53,852 bases of DNA from Rufibacter ruber (GTDB lineage Bacteria; Bacteroidota; Bacteroidia; Cytophagales; Hymenobacteraceae). The position numbers and the translations under genes were made by a program. The notes below the pieces were generated by a model, which worked only from the letters and a program-made list of their open reading frames with translations, did no database searches and was not told where the DNA came from. Of this stretch, positions 23,606-32,124 are shown in pieces; within the stretch, counting starts at the first letter, position 1, and every line of letters begins with the position of its first letter. Where the stretch lies: NCBI RefSeq assembly GCF_001647275.1, contig NZ_LRMM01000030.1:1-53852 (forward strand), read 5' to 3'.

Positions 23606-24642
23606 TCCTCATCTTCATAAAAGAGCTTGTAGTATTTACGGCCATCCTCATCTACGCCTTTCTCTATCATGTCCTTGTTGCCGTGAATATAGATGTGAAA
23701 GTTCTTGTCCAGCTTTAAGACGCTTTTAAAAACCCGGGCTTGTTTTTTTACCGCCTGCGGCGAAATACTGAAACTGTCTTCCAGTTCAATGTCATAATTC
23801 TGCCGGTATTCCCCGTCATAGTTCCTAAAGGACTCAATCAGTTCTGGCTGCCCAAAGACTTCGGCTTCAAATTCTTCTTTGTCAAATGTCTCGTGCTTGT
23901 TGAAATACTCCACTGATCGGTTGAGCAGCACAATCTGGTCTGTCTTTTCTACCTCAAACTCCTCAGACATGCGTTCTGAGATGAATTCTTTGGTCAGGTT
24001 CAGGATGTGGTTGGTCTGGTGGAACTCATTGTTGATCTGGGTGAGCCCCAGAAAATTCTCCCGCCAGTATTGGGCTTCTTCGCCGCGGTTCTGGTTGTCT
24101 ATGATGGCTACAATAAAACCCTCTTCTGGTTTGGTGTTGAAAATGATACAGCCTTTGTCAAACTTATTGCTGTCAATGCCCTCCAGGTAGGAGATGGTAT
24201 AGTCACGGTTCTTGCGCTGCACGTCAAAGTAACCTGTCTTGACTTCGGTTTTAAAGATACCTATGGCCTCTACCACACGTTCTTCCACCTCGCAGTTAAT
24301 GAAATGGCACACATAAAGTTCGCCGGGTTTAATTTTGGGGTGGCTGGAGCTTTCAAACAGGTGCCGGGCCATCTGCCGGCTGTTTTCATGAAAAGCGGCT
24401 TTGTCGGCAAAGATATTGTCTGCGTAGCTGTAGACCTCATTGAACTGCAGAGAGGAGGGGTGGGTGAAGTGAAACCGCTCATGCGCCTGGCTAAACTTGG
24501 TGAGGAAGAATTTCTCTAACTTCTCAGTGAGCTCTTTGCCGGGTTCAAACGTATTCTCTGAAAGTGTCAGTTTCTGTTCCAACCCCTTGTTGCCCACATG
24601 GTGAATGGAAAGACTGGTCAGCGATGCGGTATCAAATTTCAT
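23602..24642 (-). CDS. nucleoid-associated protein (NdpA/YejK family)
   Basis: 346 residues of the 37-kDa nucleoid-associated family. Recognised from the overall pattern: SIHHVGNKGLEQKLTLSE at the start, the central CHFINCEVEERVVEAIGIFKTE and KGCIIFNTKPEEGFIVAIIDNQN, and the C-terminal KVxxF-type beta region HIYIHGNKDMI. The family binds DNA non-specifically in gamma-proteobacteria; the role in Bacteroidota is not established. The start is ATG 24642, two codons inside the longest frame. A TAGTTTTG element lies at 24668-24675 on the minus strand. Confidence 0.85.
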   Translation of the reverse strand: MKFDTASLTSLSIHHVGNKGLEQKLTLSENTFEPGKELTEKLEKFFLTKFSQAHERFHFTHPSSLQFNEVYSYADNIFADKAAFHENSRQMARHLFESSSHPKIKPGELYVCHFINCEVEERVVEAIGIFKTEVKTGYFDVQRKNRDYTISYLEGIDSNKFDKGCIIFNTKPEEGFIVAIIDNQNRGEEAQYWRENFLGLTQINNEFHQTNHILNLTKEFISERMSEEFEVEKTDQIVLLNRSVEYFNKHETFDKEEFEAEVFGQPELIESFRNYDGEYRQNYDIELEDSFSISPQAVKKQARVFKSVLKLDKNFHIYIHGNKDMIEKGVDEDGRKYYKLFYEDEE

Positions 24643-24667
24643 GATCAAAAGCCAAATAAACGGGTGG

Positions 24668-24675
24668 CAAAACTA
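24668..24675 (-). promoter_or_regulatory. putative -7 element of the nucleoid-associated gene
   Basis: Minus strand TAGTTTTG, exact TAnnTTTG, 26 bases before the start; no TTG at the normal distance. Confidence 0.4.
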
Positions 24676-24720
24676 ATGAAACTGATTGTGATTTTAGTTC
24701 GAAATCAAATTTGGCAAACC

Positions 24721-24762
24721 GCTGTTTTAGACGTATTTTTCAGAAAACAGCCCTAAAACAGC
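24721..24762. repeat. palindromic repeat, imperfect
   Basis: GCTGTTTTAGACGTATTTTTC ... CAGCCCTAAAACAGC. In the divergent gap between the nucleoid-associated and DUF2459-like genes. Confidence 0.75.
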
Positions 24763-24830
24763 CCTTCAATTTGGTGTGGACGTACTGATATTGTTTACCC
24801 GCTTGCCCCGCATGCGCTTTACCTCTGAAT

Positions 24831-25550
24831 GTGTTCCTCAAAAATCTGACTTCTCTGAGGGTGGCCATTAAATTTCTGACCCTTTTTATTCTTACCCTTG
24901 TGGCACTGGTGGTGCTGTACCTGGTGGCGGCCTTTTTCCTGTCCAGGATTTTAGTGCCCAAAGAACTTTCTGCTCAGGGCGATGTGGAAATTTATATTCT
25001 CTCAAATGGCGTGCATACTGACCTGGTGGTGCCTTTGAAAACTGAGGTTTTTGACTGGAACAGCTTCATTTCTGTGGCTGACACAAAGGTGCCGGCCACA
25101 GAAGCCCGGTATGTGGCCTTTGGCTGGGGAGATAAAGTCTTTTACCTGGAAACACCAACGTGGGCTGACTTAAAGGTCAGTACTGCCTTTAAAGCGATGT
25201 TCGGGTTGAGCAGTTCGGCCATTCATGCCACTTTTTACCAGCAGCTGCAGGAAAATGAACTGTGTAAGAAGATTTTGCTCACCAAGAGTCAGTACAGCCG
25301 CCTGATCAGACACATTCAGCAATGGTTCCAGCTGGATGCGGCAGGTAGCACCATGCCTGTTAAAACAGATGCCAATTATGGCACCAATGATGCTTTTTAT
25401 GAGGCAAAAGGAAGTTATAATCTCTTTTACACCTGCAACACCTGGACTAACAACGGGTTAAAGGCCTGCGGGCAGAAAGCCAGCTGGTGGACACCCTTTG
25501 ATACAGGCATACTGTATCACTACAGACCAGCAAAGAAAGCCGCTGAATAG
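24831..25550 (+). CDS. DUF2459 / TIGR02117-type membrane-anchored protein
   Basis: 239 residues. One N-terminal membrane helix (about 13-38) and a periplasmic domain with family marks YILSNGVHTDLVVP near 52, FGWGDKVFYLETPTW near 96, SSSAIHATFY near 126, and YNLFYTCNTWTNNGLKACGQKASWWTPFDTG near 200-230, here quoted as the family's C-terminal signature. The Cys, His and Asn pattern suggests an NlpC/P60-like hydrolase fold, but that is a guess; the function is unknown. Confidence 0.85.
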   Translation: MFLKNLTSLRVAIKFLTLFILTLVALVVLYLVAAFFLSRILVPKELSAQGDVEIYILSNGVHTDLVVPLKTEVFDWNSFISVADTKVPATEARYVAFGWGDKVFYLETPTWADLKVSTAFKAMFGLSSSAIHATFYQQLQENELCKKILLTKSQYSRLIRHIQQWFQLDAAGSTMPVKTDANYGTNDAFYEAKGSYNLFYTCNTWTNNGLKACGQKASWWTPFDTGILYHYRPAKKAAE

Positions 25551-25617
25551 AGAACCAGATAAAAGTCTTATAATTTATATTATGTTAAGTAATAATTAAC
25601 AAAACAGAGATCTCTCC

Positions 25618-26157
25618 CTACTGAATCTCTTTAAACATTTCTTCAACCCCTTCTCTGATCCGCTCTTCCAGTTTCTCTTTTTTATTGGGGATGACAGCCG
25701 CAGCGTCTGCCCGCCATACCAACTCGTTTTTCACCCGGTCAACTAAATGGACAGAAACAGTGCCTTCCTGGTAAGTACCCACCGGTACTTCCTGGCTTTT
25801 CCAGCTATAGCGCCGCTGTCCAGTGTAATACGGACCATCTTGCCCAAACCTGGTTTCACGGGTCTGCGTTTTTTCTGAAATCATAGCCCCAATGTTCACC
25901 AATAGATCTGGTTGGCCACTGCTTTGCCGTAACCCTCTTTTTTGCAGTTGTTTGGCCACTTCATTTCTCAAGAGGCCAAATTCCTGCTCAAAGGCAGCGG
26001 TCTCTGCGGTGGCGTCAGACTGAAAATCAAAAGTTTTGTAGGAGGCCAGCCGAAAATCATCTGCTGCTTCCTTGTTTGAAACCCTTACCGCATTGCAGCT
26101 GATCAATAGTACCACGCACAGCCACATCACTTTCCACCAGTATCTTGCCATTCCCAT
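25618..26157 (-). CDS. DUF4136 lipoprotein
   Basis: 179 residues. Lipobox LLISC (Cys21). DUF4136 marks: DFRLASYKTFDFQ near 34, a conserved LQKRGLRQSSGQPDLLVNI near 72 and the late VSVHLVDRVKNELVWRADAAA near 130. Secreted lipoprotein of unknown function, common in Bacteroidota. Both flanks are convergent or long gaps, so it is probably monocistronic. Confidence 0.85.
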   Translation of the reverse strand: MGMARYWWKVMWLCVVLLISCNAVRVSNKEAADDFRLASYKTFDFQSDATAETAAFEQEFGLLRNEVAKQLQKRGLRQSSGQPDLLVNIGAMISEKTQTRETRFGQDGPYYTGQRRYSWKSQEVPVGTYQEGTVSVHLVDRVKNELVWRADAAAVIPNKKEKLEERIREGVEEMFKEIQ

Positions 26158-26407
26158 TCTATTAACGTTATACCTGTAAGCGTGTTCTCATGAGTTTTTA
26201 CGCTCTGAAAGAGATAAAAGAGCCTTAGTTCACCTTCTTTCGCTCCATAGCGTACTATGAAGCTCAATGATGGCTTTGCCAGCAACTTTTACCCCACTTG
26301 TTAGCCAATTAAAAAAACAAATTGCAAACAGGCTCTGAATGGTATACACGGCCGCGGTAAAAAAGTTGAGGGAAAGCAGCTTCTGAGATTGCTGTTTTCC
26401 CTCGTTG

Positions 26408-26791
26408 TTATTTTACCACCCCAAATTCTGACTCCAGTCCTTTTACTAACAGCCGGGCGGTAGATGGATTGGTGGCTAAGGCAACATTATGTAAATCACA
26501 AAGCCGCATGAGCATCTGTACATCTGGCTCATGCGGGTGTTTCCCCAGTGGGTCCCTGAAGAATATTACCGCCTGAAGTTTCCCTTCGGCTACCAAACTG
26601 GCTATTTGGGCATCCCCTCCTTTGGGACCAGACAGAAGCTTCTTCACTTTTAGCCCCGTTTGTTGCACGTATTGGCCCGTGGTGCCGGTAGCCACCAGTT
26701 TTACATTGTTAAAAATTTCTAAATGGTCTTTAATAAACGCTACCATTTCAGCTTTTTTCCCGTCATGGGCAATCAAGGCAATTCCTTTCAT
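26408..26791 (-). CDS. mgsA: methylglyoxal synthase
   Basis: Converts dihydroxyacetone phosphate to methylglyoxal and phosphate, a bypass used under phosphate limitation or sugar stress. 127 residues. Marks: IALIAHDGKK at 4-13, ATGTTGQ near 35, LSGPKGGDAQI near 52-62 with the catalytic Asp, IFFRDPLGKHPHEPDV near 75, and ALATN near 102. The start at 26791 gives the family length; the longer frame passes through the terminator of the upstream gene. Confidence 0.95.
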   Translation of the reverse strand: MKGIALIAHDGKKAEMVAFIKDHLEIFNNVKLVATGTTGQYVQQTGLKVKKLLSGPKGGDAQIASLVAEGKLQAVIFFRDPLGKHPHEPDVQMLMRLCDLHNVALATNPSTARLLVKGLESEFGVVK

Positions 26792-26899
26792 AGTTGTAGA
26801 TTCCTGTACTAAAACAGAGTTAAGATAAATATTATTGACCAGTAAATGGTACCTGTTGAAAATTTTTGTTAAGGTATCCCCTACTCCTGTGCAATCCAT

Positions 26900-26927
26900 A
26901 AAAAAAGGGGCACCAGGCCCCTTTTTA
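26900..26927 (-). terminator. intrinsic terminator of the TPR gene
   Basis: On the minus strand AAAAAGGGGC - loop - GCCCCTTTTT, 19 bases after the TPR gene stop; it separates that gene from mgsA. Confidence 0.85.
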
Positions 26928-26945
26928 CTTCTTTTATTTGATAAA

Positions 26946-28103
26946 CTACAGCGTCTGCAGGAGAGTATCCATGCGCTTGGCATCGGCCTGTCTGTCTAAA
27001 GCAGTATAAGCTTTTAACAGCGACTGAACTGTGTTGCGGTCCTTAGGCTGCAATTTCAAGGCATTCTCAAAATAAGGAACAGCTTGGCTAAATTGTTTTT
27101 TTGCCTCGGCCTGTAACGCTTTACCGCTCTTCTGAAACTCAGCGTAACTCATTTTATTTGCCTTGTTGTTCATGTTGGCTCCTTTGTTAAAGTAGTAAAC
27201 CCCCATGTTGAACTGGGCATCAAAGTTGGAAGGGTCTAACTCGGCCGCTTTTTTATAAGAAGCCAGGGCTTCATCTGCTTTGTTCACGCGCTCCAGCAAG
27301 TTTCCTTTTACAGTGTAAAGGTTGGCATTGGTTGGATCTGCTTTAATAGCAGCGTCTAATTTTGCCATGCTTTCTTCACCTTTTCCAGCCTTGATAAACA
27401 AATCTAATTCCTGCAACATGAAGTTTTTGTTTTCAGGATAGGCTTTACGGGCTTTCTCTAACACCGCCAATGTCTCCTGGTCATTCTTCTCTACATTGCT
27501 GGCAATGTACAAGAGCTGGCTGTAAACAGTTGGTGAGGCCATGTTCTTTTCTACCAGCTGGTTATACATTTTCTTGGCACTGGCATAGTCTTCATTGCCC
27601 GCCGCCGCATAGGCTGCATAAATGTAAGCAGTTGTATCCTGCGGCTTTAATTTAACTGCCTCCAAATAGGCCTTCTGCGCTTCAGCAAACTTTTTGTTGT
27701 TGTAGTGCTCCACGCCTTCATTGAGGGCAAAAGCATACAGGTTGCTTTGCAAAGCCTCCTGGCGCTCTTTAGCCTGCTGGGTAAACTCTTTCTTCTTGGC
27801 AGTGCTTTCTAAGGCCGGTACTTTCTCAAAGGCCTCATACGCCTGTCTTGATACTTCTGCGGCGTTTACCGTTTTCCCGTAAATAGGGTGACCGGCAAGG
27901 TCCTGATAGATAACCCCTTTGTAGAACCAAGCCTTGGCATTGTCCTTGGTTTTTTCATTGGCGACAGCTTTATCAATTTCTGACTTGGCCTTATCTAATG
28001 TTCCCTTCTGCTGAAACATGATGGCATTGGTGATAGCTGAAGTCTGGGCGAAGGCTGATTGCATTGCCACTGCTGCTGTCACTGTCAAAAGAAACTTTTT
28101 CAT
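26946..28103 (-). CDS. secreted tetratricopeptide-repeat protein
   Basis: 385 residues. Signal peptide MKKFLLTVTAAVAMQSAFAQ fixes the start at 28103 rather than 28145. At least seven TPR-like pairs follow (AKAWFYKGVIYQDL; GVEHYNNKKFAEAQKAYLEAV; AYAAAGNEDYASAKKMYNQLV; NLYTVKGNLLERVNKADEAL; FDAQFNMGVYYFNKG; AVPYFENALKLQPKD). Probably a periplasmic scaffold; partners unknown. Downstream of gyrA in the same direction with a 72-base gap. Confidence 0.88.
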   Translation of the reverse strand: MKKFLLTVTAAVAMQSAFAQTSAITNAIMFQQKGTLDKAKSEIDKAVANEKTKDNAKAWFYKGVIYQDLAGHPIYGKTVNAAEVSRQAYEAFEKVPALESTAKKKEFTQQAKERQEALQSNLYAFALNEGVEHYNNKKFAEAQKAYLEAVKLKPQDTTAYIYAAYAAAGNEDYASAKKMYNQLVEKNMASPTVYSQLLYIASNVEKNDQETLAVLEKARKAYPENKNFMLQELDLFIKAGKGEESMAKLDAAIKADPTNANLYTVKGNLLERVNKADEALASYKKAAELDPSNFDAQFNMGVYYFNKGANMNNKANKMSYAEFQKSGKALQAEAKKQFSQAVPYFENALKLQPKDRNTVQSLLKAYTALDRQADAKRMDTLLQTL

Positions 28104-28175
28104 TGCTTTCTTTAGGTTTTGTGAAGTTGGTTGTATGCTAAACAATAATTAAAAGGAAATTGATTCACTTCCAGG

Positions 28176-30746
28176 TTAATTCTCACTAATTGTGTCTGGA
28201 TCTGTCAGATCAGGATCAGTCATTTCTGGGTCTGTCATGTCTTCCGGGTTCAGCGCCTCGTCAATTGGAAGCTCAGATGCCTCTAAAATAGCCTCTGCCT
28301 TATCTTCCACCTCAATCTTGGCAACAGAAGAAATTTCATCTCCCTCATTTAGTCTGAGCAGTCTCACACCCTGTGAAACCCGGCCGATTAACCTGATGTC
28401 AGTCACCCGCAGGCGGATGGTGATACCTGATCTGTTGATGATCATCAGGTCATCAGTTTCCAGAACACCTTTGATGGAAACCAGGTGACCAGTTTTCTCT
28501 GTGATGTTCAAAGTCTTAACCCCTTTTCCTCCGCGGTTGGTAATCCGGTATTCCTCCAGGTCAGAACGCTTCCCGAAGCCTTTCTCAGAGACTACTAGAA
28601 TGTTGGTGTCATGGTTCTGTACACAAACCATACCAACTACTTTGTCTTCTTCATTGGCTAACGTTATACCCCGTACCCCGGCGGCTGTTCTGCCCATTAC
28701 CCGCACCTTGTCTTCAGGGAACCGGACAGCCCTGCCTGAGCGGAGCGCAATGATAATGTCATTGGCCCCATTGGTGAGCTGAACATCTAACAGCCTGTCG
28801 CCTTCATTGATGGTAATTGCCTGTATACCGTTGGCTCTAGGTCTGGAGTACGCTTCTAATGGAGTCTTTTTAATGGTACCCTGCTCTGTACAGAAAACCA
28901 AATAGTTATTTAAAACATAATCTGGATTCTTGAGGCCATGCACGTTAATGACGGCACGTACATTGTCTTCCTTCTCTATGTTGATGAGGTTTTGTATGGC
29001 GCGCCCCTTTGTGGTTTTGCCACCTTCCGGTACCTCGTACACTTTCAACCAGAACACCTTGCCTAGTTCAGTGAAGATCAGGAGGTAGTTATGGGTGCTG
29101 GCAATGAAAAGGTGCTCGGTAAAGTCATCTTGCTTGGCGGCGGCAGCTCCTCTGGAACCTACCCCTCCCCGGCTCTGACTTCTATACTCCGTCAGTGGCG
29201 TGCGCTTCATGTAGCCCTCATGGGAGATGGTGATCACCATACTCTCATCTGGGATCATATCCTCCAGAGAGATATCACTGGACACCATTTCAATAGAGGT
29301 TCTACGCTCGTCACCGTAACGTTCCCGGATCTCTGTAAGCTCGTCTTTGATGATTTGCATGCGAAGGCTTTCATCAGCTAAGACAGAGGTCAGGTAGTCT
29401 ATGAGTTCTTTGATTTCCTGGTACTCCTTTACAATCTTATCACGCTCCAGGCCGGTAAGGCGCTGCAGACGCATATCCAGAATGGCACGAGCCTGGATGT
29501 CAGAGAGGGCAAACCGTTCTATCAAACCTGCGCGGGCAATCTCCGGGTCTCTGGAAGAACGAATCAAATTGATGACTTCATCCAAGTTATCAAGGGCAAT
29601 AAGCAAGCCCTCTAAGATGTGGGCGCGCTTACGGGCTTCCTCCAGTTCGTATTCTGTTCTTCTGATGACCACCTCATGCCGGTGATCCACAAAATGTTTG
29701 ATCTGGTCTTTCAGGTTCAGGGTCATAGGCCTGCCGGCCACCAATGCCACATTGTTCACTCCAAAAGATGATTGCAGCTGTGTGTATTTGAACAGGTTGT
29801 TCAGAACCACATTCGGCACCGCATCACGCTTCAGGTCATAGACAATGCGCAACCCCTCCCGGTCAGACTCGTCTCTCAGGTCAGAGATTCCTTCAATTTT
29901 CTTCTCATTGATGAGGGCAGCTGTTTTTTCAATCATGGCTGCCTTGTTCACCATGTACGGGATCTCTGTGATCACAATCTGGTCTTTGCCTGACTTTGAG
30001 GTCTCAAAAGAGGCTTTAGCCCGCACAATCACGCGGCCACGCCCCGTCTCAAAAGCAGATTTCACCCCGTCATACCCGTAAATGATTCCTCCCGTAGGGA
30101 AATCTGGGGCCGTGATGTACCTCATCAGGTCAGCGATGGTAATTTCAGTGTCATCAATGTAGGCAATGATACCGTTGACCACCTCTGTAAGGTTATGGGG
30201 AGCCATATTGGTGGCCATGCCCACTGCAATACCAGACGTACCATTCACCAGGAGGTTTGGCAGTTTGGCGGGTAACACGCTTGGCTCCTTGAGGGAGTCA
30301 TCAAAGTTAGGAACGAAGTTGACGGTATTCTTATCCAGATCAGCCAGTAGTTCATCGGCAATCCGCTTCAAACGGGCCTCTGTATAACGCATGGCGGCGG
30401 GGGAATCCCCGTCAATAGATCCAAAGTTACCTTGTCCGTCTACCAGTGGGTAGCGCAATGACCAGGGCTGGGCCATCCGTACCATGGTGTCATAGACAGA
30501 CGAGTCACCATGCGGGTGGTACTTCCCTAGCACCTCCCCTACAATCCTGGCTGACTTTTTATAGGCTTTGTTATAGGATACTCCCAGTTCAGACATCCCG
30601 TACAACACACGCCGGTGCACAGGTTTCAAGCCATCCCGTACATCTGGTAGTGCTCTGGAGATGATCACGCTCATTGAATAATCAATGTAGGCGCCACGCA
30701 TCTCGTCTTCAATGTTAATAGGAATAATCCGCTCGTTTTCTGCCAT
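28176..30746 (-). CDS. gyrA: DNA gyrase subunit A
   Basis: ATP-dependent negative supercoiling with GyrB. 856 residues. Breakage-reunion domain with catalytic Tyr121 (AMRYTEARL); the quinolone-determining region [11 protein letters not shown] has Ser82 and Asp86, the sensitive-type residues. The C-terminal beta-pinwheel contains the GyrA-box-like NRGGKGVKT near residue 740, which favours GyrA over ParC. The final about 30 residues are acidic and repetitive ([15 protein letters not shown]), as seen in gyrase tails that tune supercoiling. A small Cys-containing lipoprotein gene lies upstream in the same direction. Confidence 0.97.
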   Translation of the reverse strand: MAENERIIPINIEDEMRGAYIDYSMSVIISRALPDVRDGLKPVHRRVLYGMSELGVSYNKAYKKSARIVGEVLGKYHPHGDSSVYDTMVRMAQPWSLRYPLVDGQGNFGSIDGDSPAAMRYTEARLKRIADELLADLDKNTVNFVPNFDDSLKEPSVLPAKLPNLLVNGTSGIAVGMATNMAPHNLTEVVNGIIAYIDDTEITIADLMRYITAPDFPTGGIIYGYDGVKSAFETGRGRVIVRAKASFETSKSGKDQIVITEIPYMVNKAAMIEKTAALINEKKIEGISDLRDESDREGLRIVYDLKRDAVPNVVLNNLFKYTQLQSSFGVNNVALVAGRPMTLNLKDQIKHFVDHRHEVVIRRTEYELEEARKRAHILEGLLIALDNLDEVINLIRSSRDPEIARAGLIERFALSDIQARAILDMRLQRLTGLERDKIVKEYQEIKELIDYLTSVLADESLRMQIIKDELTEIRERYGDERRTSIEMVSSDISLEDMIPDESMVITISHEGYMKRTPLTEYRSQSRGGVGSRGAAAAKQDDFTEHLFIASTHNYLLIFTELGKVFWLKVYEVPEGGKTTKGRAIQNLINIEKEDNVRAVINVHGLKNPDYVLNNYLVFCTEQGTIKKTPLEAYSRPRANGIQAITINEGDRLLDVQLTNGANDIIIALRSGRAVRFPEDKVRVMGRTAAGVRGITLANEEDKVVGMVCVQNHDTNILVVSEKGFGKRSDLEEYRITNRGGKGVKTLNITEKTGHLVSIKGVLETDDLMIINRSGITIRLRVTDIRLIGRVSQGVRLLRLNEGDEISSVAKIEVEDKAEAILEASELPIDEALNPEDMTDPEMTDPDLTDPDTISEN

Positions 30747-30816
30747 TTTACTTAACTAGAGCTAAAATTTTGTACTTTCTATAAGCTTGCAAGTTACTTA
30801 TAAAGATAGTGAAAAG

Positions 30817-31077
30817 CTAATTTTTGCCCTTTTTACCCCTATCATTCCGGTACATTTCCTCCTTCACTTCTTTAGACTTTTTAGGTAATTTTTCGCCTAT
30901 CCTGGGGTTCTGCTTTTTGTACCAGGGCATGCCCCTAAACTGTTGCTCCCCATGTCTGTGAACCATTCTGGTTTGGCAGGAATTGATGGGGCACTTAGGC
31001 ATGCAGCTGGAGAAGAGGCATATTGCTACCGCCGCCATTAGGGCTTTTGGGGGAAAGAAACGGAGTGGAGGGGTCAT
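30817..31077 (-). CDS. small Cys-rich lipoprotein-like protein
   Basis: 86 residues. A hydrophobic start with SSC (Cys25) resembling a lipobox, then CPINSC and RGMPWYKKQNPRIGE, a motif I associate with small conserved Cytophagales proteins; the tail is very Lys/Arg rich. Translation may begin at the internal Met (31038). Function unknown. It is 70 bases upstream of gyrA on the same strand. Confidence 0.6.
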   Translation of the reverse strand: MTPPLRFFPPKALMAAVAICLFSSCMPKCPINSCQTRMVHRHGEQQFRGMPWYKKQNPRIGEKLPKKSKEVKEEMYRNDRGKKGKN

Positions 31078-31145
31078 AAGTACTGAAAGTTAATGAGCAA
31101 TTGATAAGGCACTGCACCAAAAATAAGACCATTTTACGGGACAGT

Positions 31146-31187
31146 TTGTGTTTTTGCGGTGTTTTTCTGAAAACAGGGCGAAACCAG
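31146..31187. repeat. degenerate palindromic repeat
   Basis: TTTGTGTTTTTGCGGTGTTTTTC ... GGGCGAAACCAG; weak pairing. Confidence 0.5.
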
Positions 31188-31300
31188 AAGCGGAGTCCTG
31201 TTTTAGAATGGAGAGCATGAGAGTCTGCTGGGAATTATTTCAATGTTTTTACTTATTTAAAGAAATCCTTAAATTTAGAAGTACAATATAAAAAATTAGA

Positions 31301-32056
31301 ATGACTTCTTATTTCTTAAAACCTGTAATGACTATGTCTTTGGCTATGGGGTTCACGCTATTAGCGCAAGGCCAAACCTCAAGTCCAGTAGGTATGAATG
31401 CGCAACTCAACCTACAAGCCCTCAACAGAGGTTCAGATTCAAATGTGAGATTATTTGACAACAGGTACCAGGGTATGAAGGGAAACCCCTATTTTGTCAA
31501 CTCTTGGTTGCCTGGTAGTCTTGTATTAAAAACAGATAATACAGGTAAAACGGAAAAATATAGCAATGTGCTTTTAAAGTTTGATGTCTATGGGAACCAC
31601 TTAGCGGCGGTGATTCCTGGCAGTAAGGATACTGTTCTGTTCAGTACTAGCCCAGTGGTCAGTTTTCATTTAGATGCCCCTACTAACAGCCAGCCAATAC
31701 TGTTTAAACGCGTGCCGGAAGCTAAAGCAATAGATACAAAATTAGCCGATGTATTCTTTGCTGTTCTGTATGATGGAAAGTCACAGCTACTTAAAAGAGT
31801 TAACAAGAAGAAGATAGAGGCAAATTTCAAAGGGCCTTACAGTGCCGGACAAACATATGATGAGCTGGTAGACGAAGTTCAGTACTATGTTTTAGCCAAT
31901 GGAAAGCTTGAGAGGGTGAAGCTAAATAGAAAGTCGCTTCTGGAGGCTATTCCAGATAAAGCTGAAAAAGTAAAATCATGGATGACTGCCCAAAAAGTGA
32001 ACATTGACAAGGAAGAGGATGTCGTGAAAGTTTTAACATTTTATGACAGCTTGTAA
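31301..32056 (+). CDS. hypothetical secreted protein
   Basis: 251 residues, signal peptide ending near LAQGQ (residue 25). The A+T content is visibly higher than in neighbours. Residues about 60-110 (PGSLVLKTDNTGKTEKYSNV, LLKFDVYGNHLAAV) resemble Bacteroidota secreted proteins that handle polar loops, but I recognise no domain with confidence. A strong bidirectional terminator follows. Confidence 0.75.
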   Translation: MTSYFLKPVMTMSLAMGFTLLAQGQTSSPVGMNAQLNLQALNRGSDSNVRLFDNRYQGMKGNPYFVNSWLPGSLVLKTDNTGKTEKYSNVLLKFDVYGNHLAAVIPGSKDTVLFSTSPVVSFHLDAPTNSQPILFKRVPEAKAIDTKLADVFFAVLYDGKSQLLKRVNKKKIEANFKGPYSAGQTYDELVDEVQYYVLANGKLERVKLNRKSLLEAIPDKAEKVKSWMTAQKVNIDKEEDVVKVLTFYDSL

Positions 32057-32058
32057 CG

Positions 32059-32111
32059 AGGCTAAAAAGAAAGAAGCGGGAAGTATTTTCCCGCTTCTTT
32101 CTTTTTAGCCT
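32059..32111. terminator. bidirectional terminator
   Basis: Perfect 24-bp stem (AGGCTAAAAAGAAAGAAGCG and onward) with a 5-base loop, A-rich left and T-rich right edges, between convergent genes. Not a member of the CTGTTTT family. Confidence 0.9.
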
Positions 32112-32124
32112 GGGCTTTATTGAA

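Noticed and set aside
26792..26983. N-terminal extension of mgsA
   Set aside because: The extension crosses the terminator of the upstream TPR gene and has no similarity to methylglyoxal synthases.
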